Shown: positions 54,728 through 63,105 of the stretch, one piece after another
How the letters are laid out: every line of letters begins with the position of its first letter
How positions within the stretch are numbered: the stretch's first letter is position 1
Source: CAVQZA01 sp963724805
GTDB lineage: Bacteria > Actinomycetota > Thermoleophilia > Gaiellales > Gaiellaceae
Assembly: GCA_963724805.1 (NCBI GenBank)
Contig: CAVRWA010000011.1
Span: forward strand, 434,001 to 498,000
DNA: 64,000 bases
Direction: 5' to 3'
Notes under the pieces: generated by a model
Told to the model about the DNA's origin: nothing
Seen by the model: the letters and a program-made list of their open reading frames with translations, nothing else
Databases searched by the model: none
Made by a program: the position numbers and the translations under genes

Positions 54728-55438
54728 CTAGGCCTGGACGCGCGCGGAGGCGCCGTCGAGCGCGTCGAGCGCGGCATGGATGTCCGTCAGCCGGCCGACG
54801 AAGATCGGCGTGTCGCGCTCGGTCCAGCGGGAAGCCTCGCTCTCGCGCAGCGTCATCATCAGGTGCATGAAGTCGGAGGGCTCCTCGCACTCGAAGGCGG
54901 GCATGAACTCCTGGTCGTCGAGGCCGAACGAGTAGGTCGTGTGGTTCGTGATGGTGACGAAGCGCGAGCCGATCTCGGCGTGCTCGGTCATCGCCGCGGC
55001 GCGCTCCTCGAAAGAGAGGAAGTACCAGGGTCGCGTCTTCACGAACGGGTAGACCACGAGGTAGGGGGCGCCGCGGGGGATCACGCGCCCGGCGCGGACG
55101 CGCTTCTTGTCGGTGTAGACGGACGGCTTCGTCGTGGCGAGGTACGAGTAGGGCGTCTCCAGCCAGCCCGCGAGCGGCGTCGCATTCAGCGCGGCGCCGA
55201 GCTCGCCGAGATCCTCGAAACGCTCCGTGATCTTCCAGAGGAAGAAGTCGGCGTCGGGGCGCACACCGGTGACCGAGTAGACACGCAGACCCTCCATCCG
55301 CCCGGCCCACTCATCGACCGTCTCGGCGAACGCCTCCTTGCCGGCGGCGCGCTCGTCGTCCGGGAGCCGGCGCCAGGCCGGGTCGACCTTGTAGAACGTA
55401 TAGGCGATGTACTGGCCGCTCGGGGCTGCTTGCTCCAT
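54728..55438 (-). CDS. hemQ: Coproheme decarboxylase (chlorite-dismutase family)
   Basis: 236-aa HemQ/chlorite-dismutase fold. In monoderm bacteria HemQ (ChdC) makes haem b from coproheme. Conserved parts are QYIAYTFYKVDPAWRRL, RADFFLWK-like PDADFFLWKITERF, YTDKKRVRAGRVIPRGAPYLVVYPFVK, RPWYFLSFEERAAAMTEH and the proximal region NHTTYSFGLDDQEFM. The Arg of true chlorite dismutase cannot be confirmed here, and the actinobacterial context favours HemQ. ATG 55438 follows TAGGAT by 7 nt, so the upstream extension is rejected and the mRNA is probably leaderless. Confidence 0.92.
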   Translation of the reverse strand: MEQAAPSGQYIAYTFYKVDPAWRRLPDDERAAGKEAFAETVDEWAGRMEGLRVYSVTGVRPDADFFLWKITERFEDLGELGAALNATPLAGWLETPYSYLATTKPSVYTDKKRVRAGRVIPRGAPYLVVYPFVKTRPWYFLSFEERAAAMTEHAEIGSRFVTITNHTTYSFGLDDQEFMPAFECEEPSDFMHLMMTLRESEASRWTERDTPIFVGRLTDIHAALDALDGASARVQA

Positions 55439-55506
55439 CCTCCAAATCCTATCGGGCGCCGATGTACGAAATAGACTTGCACGGTCATCGAGCCAGGGAG
55501 GAGAGC

Positions 55507-55791
55507 ATGGACACATACGTCATCCTGCGCCGCGGCGGCTGGCGGACTCCGGACGATCTCCAGGCCGCCGCGGCGCGGTCGATGCAAGTCGGCGACGAGG
55601 AGATGTCGGACGACATCCGCTGGATCCGCAGCTACGTGATGGCCGAAGACGACGGCACGCTGGGCACGGTCTGCATCTATCAGGCGTCGAGCCCCGAAGC
55701 GATTCGTGCGCACGCCGGCGAGGCCGCCCTGCCGGTGACCGAGATCATCCCGGTCGCCGAAACCGTGATCGTCCGGCCCGATCCGTCCTAG
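55507..55791 (+). CDS. DUF4242-like small protein
   Basis: 94 aa. IRWIRSYVMAEDDGTLGTVCIYQASSPEAIRAHAGEAALPVTEI follows the pattern of the DUF4242 ferredoxin-fold family (WVRSYV ... CVY-A ... IREHA ... G-P). A possible metal-binding His/Cys set is reduced to one of each. Function unknown. ATG 55507 has GGAGGAGA upstream, while TAGACT near 55472 is a likely -10 box. The 3' end overlaps the convergent glycosidase by 4 bp. Confidence 0.72.
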   Translation: MDTYVILRRGGWRTPDDLQAAAARSMQVGDEEMSDDIRWIRSYVMAEDDGTLGTVCIYQASSPEAIRAHAGEAALPVTEIIPVAETVIVRPDPS

Positions 55792-57209
55792 GAGAGGCGG
55801 AAGGGCTGCCCGGTCAGCCCGGTCGCAGGCCCCGGGTTGACCGGAGCGACGAGGCTCACCTTCACCCGGTAGATGCCCGGGCTCTGCTTCGGGAACACGA
55901 TTCCGCCCGGGATGCCGCCGGTGACGCGGCCGCGCACGGTCGAGGTGGTCGCGCCGCCGTTCACCCGCACGAGCCGTGCCGTGTACGTGCAGTCGATGTC
56001 GCACGTGACCCGGAAGTGGGTCGCGGCGAGGCGCGCCACGGTCGCCTTGACCCGTAGCTTGAGGCCCGCGCAGCGCGCGACGATCCCGCGCCTCGACTCG
56101 ACCGCCGCCGTGCGTACGACGTCACGGCTCGGCTTCGGCTTTCCGTTCACGTAGTAGACCCCCGACTGCCACTGCGCCAGCCCGGGCTCGTCCTCGAGGT
56201 GGAACAAGAAAAGCCCCATCACGTTCGGCTGGCAAAACGCGAGCTGGACGGCCTGGCTGTAGAAGAGGGCCTGCGTCGCCTCGTCGGTCGGCTTGGTGGT
56301 CGTCGGCTCGGTGCCGGTGTAGAGCTTCGCCTTGTCGGCGGGGATCAGCGACTCGACCCCGAACTCGCCGTAGAGGATCGGCAGGGTCGAGCCGGGCTGG
56401 GCGGTGCCGTCGAACGCGTTGGCGAGCAGCTTCACGAGCTTGTCGTAGTCGGCGAGCGAGATCGTGGTCGTGAGCGGGTGCTGCGTACCGGGCGGAAGGG
56501 ACGAGTCGTCCTCGTACACGTGCTGCACGTAGGCGTCCATGATCGGCTCGGTGCGGTCGCTCGCGCGGTAGGCGGCTCCCAGGTCCTTGATGAAGACGGT
56601 TGGGGAGTGCGTCTCCCTGGCGCCTCCGGGCTTGTCGCCGCCGCGCGGAGAGACGGCGCCGCCGTAGACCTGGATCTCGGGCGAGACGGCCTTGAGCGCG
56701 TCGTAGGTTCCCGCGAGCAGGGTCTCGTAGGCAGGCGCCGCGGCGTCCGTGCCGTCCGGGTTGAACTGCGGCAGCCAGTAGCGGTTCAGGTTCGGCTCGT
56801 TGCCGACGATCACGTCCTCGATCGTCGGGACCTTGGTCACGACGGCGGCTGCGAACTGCGCGAACTGCGCCTGCGCGTCGTTCCCGAGCGGGGTCGTCTT
56901 CGAGCCGAACGGCATCACGGTCAGAAAGACGCGCATCGACAAGAGGTCTGCCGCCGTGACGACGTTCGTCAGCGCGCTGACGTCGTCGGCGGTCGGCCCG
57001 GTCTGTCCCGGCGCCCAGACCTGCGTGACCCGGACCGAGTCGAAGCCGGCGAGGCGGGCAAGCGTCATCTGCGTCTTGGCCGTTACGAGGCTGGTCGAGC
57101 GCGGGGCGTCCTCGACGGCGCCGATCCGCATCGTCGGGCCGCCCGCGTGCGCCGGCGCGGAGAGCGTGAGCGCGACGACGAGGCCGCAGGCCGCAGAGAT
57201 CCACTTCAC
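55788..57209 (-). CDS. Secreted glycoside hydrolase-like protein (clan A barrel)
   Basis: 473 aa from GTG 57209. Signal peptide about residues 1-22 (MKWISAACGLVVALTLSAPAHA). A TIM barrel shows Glu138 in VIVGNEPNLNRYW (acid/base) and Glu282 in ILYGEFGVES (nucleophile), the spacing expected of clan GH-A families such as GH5/GH39. From about residue 375 a beta-rich domain with two Cys (CDIDC) follows. TACCGT stands 7 nt before this GTG, favouring it over GTG 57218. The polysaccharide substrate is unknown. It is divergent from uvrC across 35 bp. Confidence 0.78.
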   Translation of the reverse strand: MKWISAACGLVVALTLSAPAHAGGPTMRIGAVEDAPRSTSLVTAKTQMTLARLAGFDSVRVTQVWAPGQTGPTADDVSALTNVVTAADLLSMRVFLTVMPFGSKTTPLGNDAQAQFAQFAAAVVTKVPTIEDVIVGNEPNLNRYWLPQFNPDGTDAAAPAYETLLAGTYDALKAVSPEIQVYGGAVSPRGGDKPGGARETHSPTVFIKDLGAAYRASDRTEPIMDAYVQHVYEDDSSLPPGTQHPLTTTISLADYDKLVKLLANAFDGTAQPGSTLPILYGEFGVESLIPADKAKLYTGTEPTTTKPTDEATQALFYSQAVQLAFCQPNVMGLFLFHLEDEPGLAQWQSGVYYVNGKPKPSRDVVRTAAVESRRGIVARCAGLKLRVKATVARLAATHFRVTCDIDCTYTARLVRVNGGATTSTVRGRVTGGIPGGIVFPKQSPGIYRVKVSLVAPVNPGPATGLTGQPFRLS

Positions 57210-57244
57210 GGAGGGCACGGTAGCTGCGGGCTAGGCTAGACCGC

Positions 57245-59098
57245 GTGGAGAACCCACCACCCCAGGCCCAGCTGAAGGCACTTCCGGCCAAGCCCGGGGT
57301 GTACCTGTTCCGCGACGCGCGCAACGACGTGATCTACGTCGGGAAAGCGAAGTCGCTGCGCTCTCGCGTCCGCCACTACTTCCAGAAGGGCGGCGACGGG
57401 CGCACGCAGTCGGCCCAGCTCGCCGGGCGGGTGGCCGGGGTCGAGGTGATCGTCACCGGCACCGAGGCCGAGGCGCTCCACCTCGAGCAGAACCTGATCA
57501 AGCGCTACCGGCCCTCGTTCAACGTGCGCCTGCGCGACGACAAGTCCTTTCCGTACATCGCGGTTACAGTCGAGGACGAATATCCCCGTGTGATGTTCAC
57601 CCGCGAGCGCCACCGGCGGGGGGTCGTCTACTTCGGCCCGTACGCGAACGCGAAGAAAGTGCGGGAGACGCTCGACGTGCTGAACCGCGTCTTCCCGTAC
57701 CGGCCCTGCGAGGGCCCCAAGCCGGGCCGTCACTCGGGGATCCCGTGCCTCGACTACCACATCGAGCGCTGCCTTGCCCCCTGCGTCGGCTACGTCACGA
57801 AAGAGGCGTACCGCGAGGTGATCGACGGCGTGATCGAGTTCCTCTCGGGCGAGACGCGGCCGATCCAGCGGGAGCTCGAGCGCCGGATGAACGAGGCCGC
57901 GGCGGACGAGCGCTTCGAGGAGGCCGCACGGCACCGCAACCGACTCTTCGCCGTCCAGCACCTCGCCGAGCGGCAGGCCGCCGACCGGCGCGCCGTCGGC
58001 ACGGTGGACGTGCTCGGGCTCGCGATCGCGGAGGATCGAGCCGCGGTGCAGGTGTTCCCGCTGCGGGACGGCAAGATGGTCGACCGCTACGCCTTCCATC
58101 TCGAGAACGTGGACGGCCAGGACGCGCACACGATCCTCGAGGCATTCTGCCTCGAGTACTACGGCTCCTCCCCGAGCGTGCCGCCGCAGCTCGTCGTCCC
58201 TCGCGGGCTCGGCGATCTCGAAGCGCTCGCCGAGTTCCTCTCCTCCCGCCGCGGCTCGCGCGTCGAGATCCGCGCGGCCGAACGCGGCGACAAGCGCCGC
58301 CTGCAGGAGCTCGCGACCCAGAACGCGGTGCTGGCTCTCGAGGCCGAGGCCGCCGGGGCCGAGTCCCGCCGGATCCGCCGGGTCGAGGCGCTGGAGGAGC
58401 TGCGCGAGGCGCTCAATCTCGAGAGCCTGCCGCTCCGGATCGAGTGCTTCGACATCTCGACCACGATGGGCGAGGAGAACGTAGGCTCGATGGTCGTGTT
58501 CCAGGACGGCCAGCCGAAGAAGGCGCACTACCGGAAGTTCGCCGTGCGCGGCCAGGTGGGGATGGACGACTTCGCGGCGATGGCCGAGGTCGTCTCCCGC
58601 CGGTTTGCGCGCCTCGCGGGCCCCGCGGGCGAGGACTACGACGAAGGCTTCGCGACGGCGCCCAATCTCGTCGTCGTCGACGGCGGCAAGGGGCAGCTCT
58701 CGGCGGCGCTCGAGGCGATCCAGGCCTACGAGCTGCCGCGCGTGGCCGTGATCTCGCTCGCGAAGCGCGTCGAGGAGGTGTTCGTTCCGGGCGGGGGGGA
58801 GCCGATCGTGCTCGACCGACGCTCGCCGGGCCTCCAGCTCCTGCAGCGCATCCGCGACGAGGCTCATCGCTTCGCGATCGGGTTCAACCGGCAGCGGCGC
58901 GAGACGCGCGCGTTCAAGACGGTCTTCGACGACCTGCCGGGTGTGGGCCCCGCGCGGCGGCGCGCGCTGCTGCAGCACTTCGGCTCGCCGGAGCGGATCC
59001 TGGCCGCCAGCGAGGAGGAGCTCGAAGGGGTACCCGGCCTCCCGGCAAAAACAGCGCGCACCGTGTACGCACAGCTCCACAGGACCGGTGGCGCGTGA
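57245..59098 (+). CDS. uvrC: Excinuclease ABC subunit C
   Basis: 617-aa nuclease that makes both incisions in nucleotide excision repair. GIY-YIG domain: KPGVYLFRDARNDVIYVGKA (residues ~17-36). The UvrB-binding UVR motif covers ERRMNEAAADERFEEAARHRNRL. The RNase-H-like domain has IECFDISTTMGEENVGSMVV and VVVDGGKGQLSAAL, and the tandem helix-hairpin-helix ends the protein (DDLPGVGPARRRALL ... GVPGLPAKTA). GTG 57245 follows TAGGCT (57232-57237) by 7 nt, a leaderless start. The stop overlaps the next gene (GTGA). Confidence 0.96.
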   Translation: MENPPPQAQLKALPAKPGVYLFRDARNDVIYVGKAKSLRSRVRHYFQKGGDGRTQSAQLAGRVAGVEVIVTGTEAEALHLEQNLIKRYRPSFNVRLRDDKSFPYIAVTVEDEYPRVMFTRERHRRGVVYFGPYANAKKVRETLDVLNRVFPYRPCEGPKPGRHSGIPCLDYHIERCLAPCVGYVTKEAYREVIDGVIEFLSGETRPIQRELERRMNEAAADERFEEAARHRNRLFAVQHLAERQAADRRAVGTVDVLGLAIAEDRAAVQVFPLRDGKMVDRYAFHLENVDGQDAHTILEAFCLEYYGSSPSVPPQLVVPRGLGDLEALAEFLSSRRGSRVEIRAAERGDKRRLQELATQNAVLALEAEAAGAESRRIRRVEALEELREALNLESLPLRIECFDISTTMGEENVGSMVVFQDGQPKKAHYRKFAVRGQVGMDDFAAMAEVVSRRFARLAGPAGEDYDEGFATAPNLVVVDGGKGQLSAALEAIQAYELPRVAVISLAKRVEEVFVPGGGEPIVLDRRSPGLQLLQRIRDEAHRFAIGFNRQRRETRAFKTVFDDLPGVGPARRRALLQHFGSPERILAASEEELEGVPGLPAKTARTVYAQLHRTGGA

Positions 59099-59739
59099 GG
59101 CGCGGCGCCATGCTCGCGCTCGTCGCCGGGCTCGCGGTCGCGCTGCCTGCAGCCGCCGCGCCGATCCGCCCGAGCGCCACGTTCGCCCAGCTCCTCGATG
59201 CTGCGAAAGCCGGGAAGACCGCGGCCGTCTTCTCGGGCCTCTCGGCCGCGACCCGCGCTCATTATCGCTCGCCCGCAGCCTTCGCGAAGAGCCCGGATGG
59301 CGTCGCCCTCACCGCCGCGGCCCGCGCGCCGCATACCCCGCTCGTCGACCGGTCGTTCCCAAACGGTGGTGCGGCCGAGGCAGTGAAGACGCCGCGGAGT
59401 GCCTATGCCGGGGCGATGCGGCTCGAAGGCGGCCGCTGGAAGCTCGTGATCGACCCGGACGTACTGATCCAGCCGCTCTCACCCCAGCCCGGGACGGTGA
59501 ACGGCAAGGTGTTCCAGGTCGCGTCGCAGGCGATGCTCCCCGACCCCGCCGACACGGGCGCCCTCTACCTCGACGGCAAGGCGCTCGCGACGAAGGGCGG
59601 CGCGACGAACGGCGGCCGGACGGTGACGCTGTACGCGAACATCCCGAAGGGGATCGCGAAGGGACGTCACACGCTGGTCGCATATGCCCGGGGCGGCGCG
59701 CACGCCGGCGCGCTCGCCTGGGCCTTCACCATCCGTTAG
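59095..59739 (+). CDS. Secreted hypothetical protein
   Basis: 214 aa, unknown family. Signal peptide about residues 1-22 (MRRGAMLALVAGLAVALPAA). A helical N-terminal part (TFAQLLDAAKAGKTAAVFSGLSAATRAHYRSPAAFAKSP) is followed by a beta-rich C-terminal half (GRWKLVIDPDVLIQP ... RTVTLYANIPKGIAKGRHTLVAYARG). Translationally coupled to uvrC by a 4-bp overlap, although an exported protein has no obvious link to repair. Confidence 0.7.
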   Translation: MRRGAMLALVAGLAVALPAAAAPIRPSATFAQLLDAAKAGKTAAVFSGLSAATRAHYRSPAAFAKSPDGVALTAAARAPHTPLVDRSFPNGGAAEAVKTPRSAYAGAMRLEGGRWKLVIDPDVLIQPLSPQPGTVNGKVFQVASQAMLPDPADTGALYLDGKALATKGGATNGGRTVTLYANIPKGIAKGRHTLVAYARGGAHAGALAWAFTIR

Positions 59740-59745
59740 GTCGTA

Positions 59746-59814
59746 CTAGGGATGAACGGGCGCGACGAGAACGAGCAGCGAGAGAAGTCCGGAGGCAAGG
59801 ACGAGAAATCTCAT
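59746..59814 (-). CDS. Possible 22-aa hydrophobic miniprotein
   Basis: ATG 59814 opens a 22-residue frame (MRFLVLASGLLSLLVLVAPV + HP) that is one transmembrane or signal-like helix. TACCCT followed by GGAGGC puts a -10 box 6 nt before the ATG, matching the leaderless pattern of recognised genes nearby. Its size alone keeps confidence low. A 34-aa plus-strand frame over the same bases is very polar and has no such signal. Confidence 0.33.
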   Translation of the reverse strand: MRFLVLASGLLSLLVLVAPVHP

Positions 59815-59859
59815 GCCTCCAGGGTAGGGACGGGGTGTGGGGCGGCCGTTACCTAGACG

Positions 59860-60474
59860 TTAATTCTCCGTAATGGTGGTCGAGCGCACGTTGGCGACGG
59901 CGACGATCGCGATCACGAGGTAGCCGAACGCGGCGAGCTGAGGGGCGACGATCGCCAGAACGATCACCGCCGCGTAGAAGCCGAGGCCGGGCGTCGTCCG
60001 CACGAGGAGCGCCCTGACCTCCTCCTCGGTCACGTCCGGCTCGAGCAGCTCACGGTCCCGAGCCACCGTCGCCCAGAGCGCGCCGACGATGACCGAGATC
60101 ACGAGGAGCGACAGGCCGTAGAAGATCACTGCGGCCCGCTCGGCGTCCGTGGTGCGGATCGCCTCGGCCATGAGCTTCGTCGGGAAGGGCAGGAACGAGA
60201 CGGCCATCAGCAGCAGTAGGTTCACCTGCATCACCCGGGTGTTCGCGTAGCGCAGCCGCCTGAACATGCCGTGGTGGACCATCCAGATCCCGCCGATCGT
60301 GATGAAGCTCGTGGCGTAGGCCAGATACGACGGCCATTGATGCGCGATCCCTCGCCACAGGTTCTCGAAGCCGGACTCGGGAACCCCGATCTCGAGCACG
60401 AGCAGCGTGATCGCGATCGCGAACACGCCGTCGCTGAAGGCCTCGGTCCGGCCGGTGTCCCACCGGTTCGCCAT
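59860..60474 (-). CDS. TMEM175 family (DUF1211) potassium channel-like protein
   Basis: 204-aa membrane protein. The family signature EAFSDGVFAIAITLLVLEI lies in helix 1 (R/F-S-D motif near residues 9-16), followed by IGGIWMVHHGMFRRL, NLLLLMAVSFLPFPTKLM and further helices, about six in all. Bacterial TMEM175 proteins form tetrameric K+ channels without a TVGYG filter. ATG 60474 is the natural family start; a longer frame crosses the divergent promoter region. It is divergent from the DUF2269-like gene, 49 bp apart. Confidence 0.88.
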   Translation of the reverse strand: MANRWDTGRTEAFSDGVFAIAITLLVLEIGVPESGFENLWRGIAHQWPSYLAYATSFITIGGIWMVHHGMFRRLRYANTRVMQVNLLLLMAVSFLPFPTKLMAEAIRTTDAERAAVIFYGLSLLVISVIVGALWATVARDRELLEPDVTEEEVRALLVRTTPGLGFYAAVIVLAIVAPQLAAFGYLVIAIVAVANVRSTTITEN

Positions 60475-60523
60475 GCGCGCTCCGTTCAACGTTGGAATGA
60501 CGGCTCCTCTAGGGTTGTCGGCG

Positions 60524-60985
60524 ATGGAGCACTGGGCCCTGTTCGTCCACCTCGTCGGCGTCCTGCTCTTCGTCGGCGGGCTCACCGTCGCGGCCGTCTG
60601 CTTCGAGGCGGCCCGCCGGCGGAGCGAGCCGGGCGAGATCGCACTCCTGCTCTCCGTGAGCCGCTGGGGGGTCGGGCTCGTGAGCGTCGGCGGGGCGCTG
60701 CTGCTCGTCGGCGGGCTCTGGCTGGCGGGGGTGGTGCACGCCTACAGCGACGCGTGGCTGCACGCCGCCATTGCCCTCTTCATCGTGTTGTCCGTCCTCG
60801 GCGGAATCGGCGGACAGCGGCCCAAGCAGGCGCGCCTGCTCGCGACGAAGCTTGCCGCCGAGGGCGGCGACGCGGCCGAGCTGCGGCGCCTGCTCGACGA
60901 CCGCGCCACCCTTGCGATCAACTACGTCAGCGCCCTGCTGGTGGTCGCGGTGCTCGTGCTGATGATCTGGCGCCCCGGCGAGTAG
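60524..60985 (+). CDS. DUF2269-like integral membrane protein
   Basis: 153 aa with four predicted helices: ALFVHLVGVLLFVGGLTVAAV, VGLVSVGGALLLVGGLWLAGVV, WLHAAIALFIVLSVLGGIGG and YVSALLVVAVLVLMIW. The WALFVHLVGVLLFVGG opening matches the DUF2269 family. Role unknown. ATG 60524 follows TAGGGT by 8 nt; a longer frame from upstream overlaps the divergent gene and is not favoured. Convergent with the aldehyde dehydrogenase. Confidence 0.75.
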   Translation: MEHWALFVHLVGVLLFVGGLTVAAVCFEAARRRSEPGEIALLLSVSRWGVGLVSVGGALLLVGGLWLAGVVHAYSDAWLHAAIALFIVLSVLGGIGGQRPKQARLLATKLAAEGGDAAELRRLLDDRATLAINYVSALLVVAVLVLMIWRPGE

Positions 60986-60996
60986 TCCCTCCGGGT

Positions 60997-62622
60997 TCAG
61001 CTCATGAACGGGTAGCGGTAGTCCGTCGGCGGCACGAAGGTCTCCTTCACCACGCGCGGGCTCGCCCAGCGGATCAGGTTCCACATCGAGCCTGCCTTGT
61101 CGTTCGTGCCCGAGGCGCGCGCGCCGCCGAACGGCTGCTGGCCCACGACCGCGCCGGTCGGCTTGTCGTTGACGTAGAAGTTGCCCGCCGAGTAGCGGAG
61201 GGCGTCGTGCGCCTGCTCGATCACGTACCGGTCCTCCGCGAACACGGCGCCTGTGAGCGCGTAGGGCGCGGTCTCGTCGACGAGCCGCAGCGTGTCCTCC
61301 CACTTGCCCTCCGGGTACACGTACGCGGTCACGACCGGCCCGAACAGCTCGTCGCGCAGGAGGCGGAAGCCCGGGTCGTCGGTCATCACTACGGTCGGCT
61401 CGACGAACCAGCCCTCGGCGTCGTCGGTGCCGCCGCCCGCGACGATCTCCGCCCCGGCTGCGCGCGCCTCCGCGATCGCGCCGCGCTGGGTCGCGAACGA
61501 GCCGCCGTCGATCACTGCGCCCATGAAGTTCGAGAAGTCGGCGACGTCGCCCATCTTCACCTCGCTCACCTCGGCTGCGAGGCGCTCACGCAGCTCCGGC
61601 CAGAGGTTCGAGGGCGCGTACACGCGTGAGGAGGCCGAGCACTTCTGTCCCTGGTACTCGAACGAGCCGCGCACGATCGCCGTCGCGAGCGCCGCGACGT
61701 CGGCGGAGGGATGGGCGACGATGAAGTCCTTGCCGCCCGTCTCGCCGACGAGCCGCGGGTAGTTCCGGTAGCGGGCGATGTTCCCCCCGACCGTGTTCCA
61801 CATCCCCTGGAAGACCGGAGTCGAGCCGGTGAAGTGGATCCCGGCGAGCTCCGGGCTCGCGAGCGCGGCGTCGCCGATCTCGGCGCCGGAGCCGTAGACG
61901 AGGTTGATCACGCCGTCCGGGAGGCCTGCGGCCCGGAGCACCTGCATCAGGTAGTGGGCCGAGAGCGCGGCCGTCGACGCGGGCTTCCAGACGACGGTGT
62001 TGCCCATCAACGCCGGCGAGGAGGAGAGGTTGCCGCCGATCGCGGTGAAGTTGAACGGGCTCACCGCGAAGACGAACCCCTCGAGTGGCCGGTACTCCAT
62101 CCGGTTCCAGACGCCCTGCGAGGAGACGGGCTGGTCGGCGTAGATCCGGGTCATGTACTCGACGTTGAAGCGCCAGAAGTCGACCAGCTCGCACGCGGCG
62201 TCGATCTCGGCCTGGTGCGCCGTCTTCGACTGGTTGAGCATCGTCGCGGCGTTCACGACGGGACGCCACGGGCCGGCGAGCAGCTCGGCGGCCCGGAGGA
62301 AGACCGACGCGCGCTCCTCCCACGGGAGGCGCGACCAGTCGTGGTGGGCGGCGCGTGCGGCGTCGATCGCCTGCTGGACGTGCGAAGCGTCGCCGCGGCT
62401 CACCTCGGCAAGGACGTGATCCTTGCGATGCGGCATGACCGCCTCGAAGGTCTTCGCGCTCCTGACCTCGTTGCCGCCGATCACCATCGGCACCTCGATC
62501 CGCTCACCCTGGATCCGGGCGAGCTCGGCCTTCAGCTCCTCCCGCTCCGGCGAGCCCGGCGCGTAGGAACGCACCGGCTCGTTCAACGGCGCAGGCGGTC
62601 GTGAGATTCCGAACGCGCTCAC
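60997..62622 (-). CDS. pruA: L-glutamate gamma-semialdehyde dehydrogenase (1-pyrroline-5-carboxylate dehydrogenase)
   Basis: 541-aa NAD-dependent aldehyde dehydrogenase oxidising glutamate semialdehyde to glutamate in proline breakdown. The P5CDH family opening NEPVRSYAPGSPEREELKAELARI, the catalytic Cys in SFEYQGQKCSASSRVYAP, LVGETGGKDFIVAHPSAD and the C-terminal GAVVGQQPFGGARASGTNDKAGS are all diagnostic. No proline dehydrogenase gene is adjacent. GTG 62622 follows TACAAT by 8 nt, so it is probably leaderless; the long upstream frame across ogt and whiA is a shadow. Confidence 0.94.
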   Translation of the reverse strand: MSAFGISRPPAPLNEPVRSYAPGSPEREELKAELARIQGERIEVPMVIGGNEVRSAKTFEAVMPHRKDHVLAEVSRGDASHVQQAIDAARAAHHDWSRLPWEERASVFLRAAELLAGPWRPVVNAATMLNQSKTAHQAEIDAACELVDFWRFNVEYMTRIYADQPVSSQGVWNRMEYRPLEGFVFAVSPFNFTAIGGNLSSSPALMGNTVVWKPASTAALSAHYLMQVLRAAGLPDGVINLVYGSGAEIGDAALASPELAGIHFTGSTPVFQGMWNTVGGNIARYRNYPRLVGETGGKDFIVAHPSADVAALATAIVRGSFEYQGQKCSASSRVYAPSNLWPELRERLAAEVSEVKMGDVADFSNFMGAVIDGGSFATQRGAIAEARAAGAEIVAGGGTDDAEGWFVEPTVVMTDDPGFRLLRDELFGPVVTAYVYPEGKWEDTLRLVDETAPYALTGAVFAEDRYVIEQAHDALRYSAGNFYVNDKPTGAVVGQQPFGGARASGTNDKAGSMWNLIRWASPRVVKETFVPPTDYRYPFMS

Positions 62623-62630
62623 GACGGACG

Positions 62631-62640
62631 ATTGTAGATT
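62631..62640. promoter_or_regulatory. Overlapping divergent -10 boxes of pruA and ogt
   Basis: ATTGTAGATT contains TACAAT for the minus strand (62631-62636, 8 nt before GTG 62622) and TAGATT for the plus strand (62635-62640, 6 nt before GTG 62647). They share two bases, and the divergent space is only 24 bp. Confidence 0.6.
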
Positions 62641-62646
62641 GGCGGG

Positions 62647-63105
62647 GTGGGCGTCACACGAGTGGCCTACGAGATCGACGGTTGGGGGATCGGCGAGCTG
62701 TGGACGCAGGACGGCCGGCTCCTGCAGCTCGAGCATCCGACTCCGGGCGGGCGCCCTGCGGGAGAGCACCCGCTCGTGCCCCGGCTGCAGGCCTACTTCG
62801 CAGGTGAGCGCGTCTCGTTCTCGGACGTGCCGGCCGACCTCGAGTGGTGCACGCCGTTCCAGCGCGAGCTCGCGGTCGCGCTGCGGCACGTGCCGTGGGG
62901 CTCGGTCGTCACCTACGGCGAGCTGGCGGCGCTCGCCGGGCGGCCCCGGGCAGCGCGCGCGGCCGGATCGTTCTGCGCAGAGAACCGGTTCGCGATCGTG
63001 ATCCCGTGCCACCGCGTCGTCGGCGCCGGCGGGATCGGCGGCTACGGCTCGCTCGGCCTCGGATACAAGCGCCGACTGCTCGCGCTCGAGGGAGTCGAGC
63101 TGTGA
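62647..63105 (+). CDS. ogt: Methylated-DNA--protein-cysteine methyltransferase
   Basis: 152-aa suicide alkyltransferase that repairs O6-alkylguanine. The active site is IVIPCHRVVG with Cys121; FQRELAVALRHVPWGSVVTYGELA is the DNA-binding helix-turn-helix, and the Arg finger (GRPRAARAAG) precedes the active site. The N-terminal domain is short. GTG 62647 has TAGATT 6 nt upstream. The stop overlaps whiA (GTGA), so the repair gene and the regulator share a transcript. Confidence 0.94.
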   Translation: MGVTRVAYEIDGWGIGELWTQDGRLLQLEHPTPGGRPAGEHPLVPRLQAYFAGERVSFSDVPADLEWCTPFQRELAVALRHVPWGSVVTYGELAALAGRPRAARAAGSFCAENRFAIVIPCHRVVGAGGIGGYGSLGLGYKRRLLALEGVEL

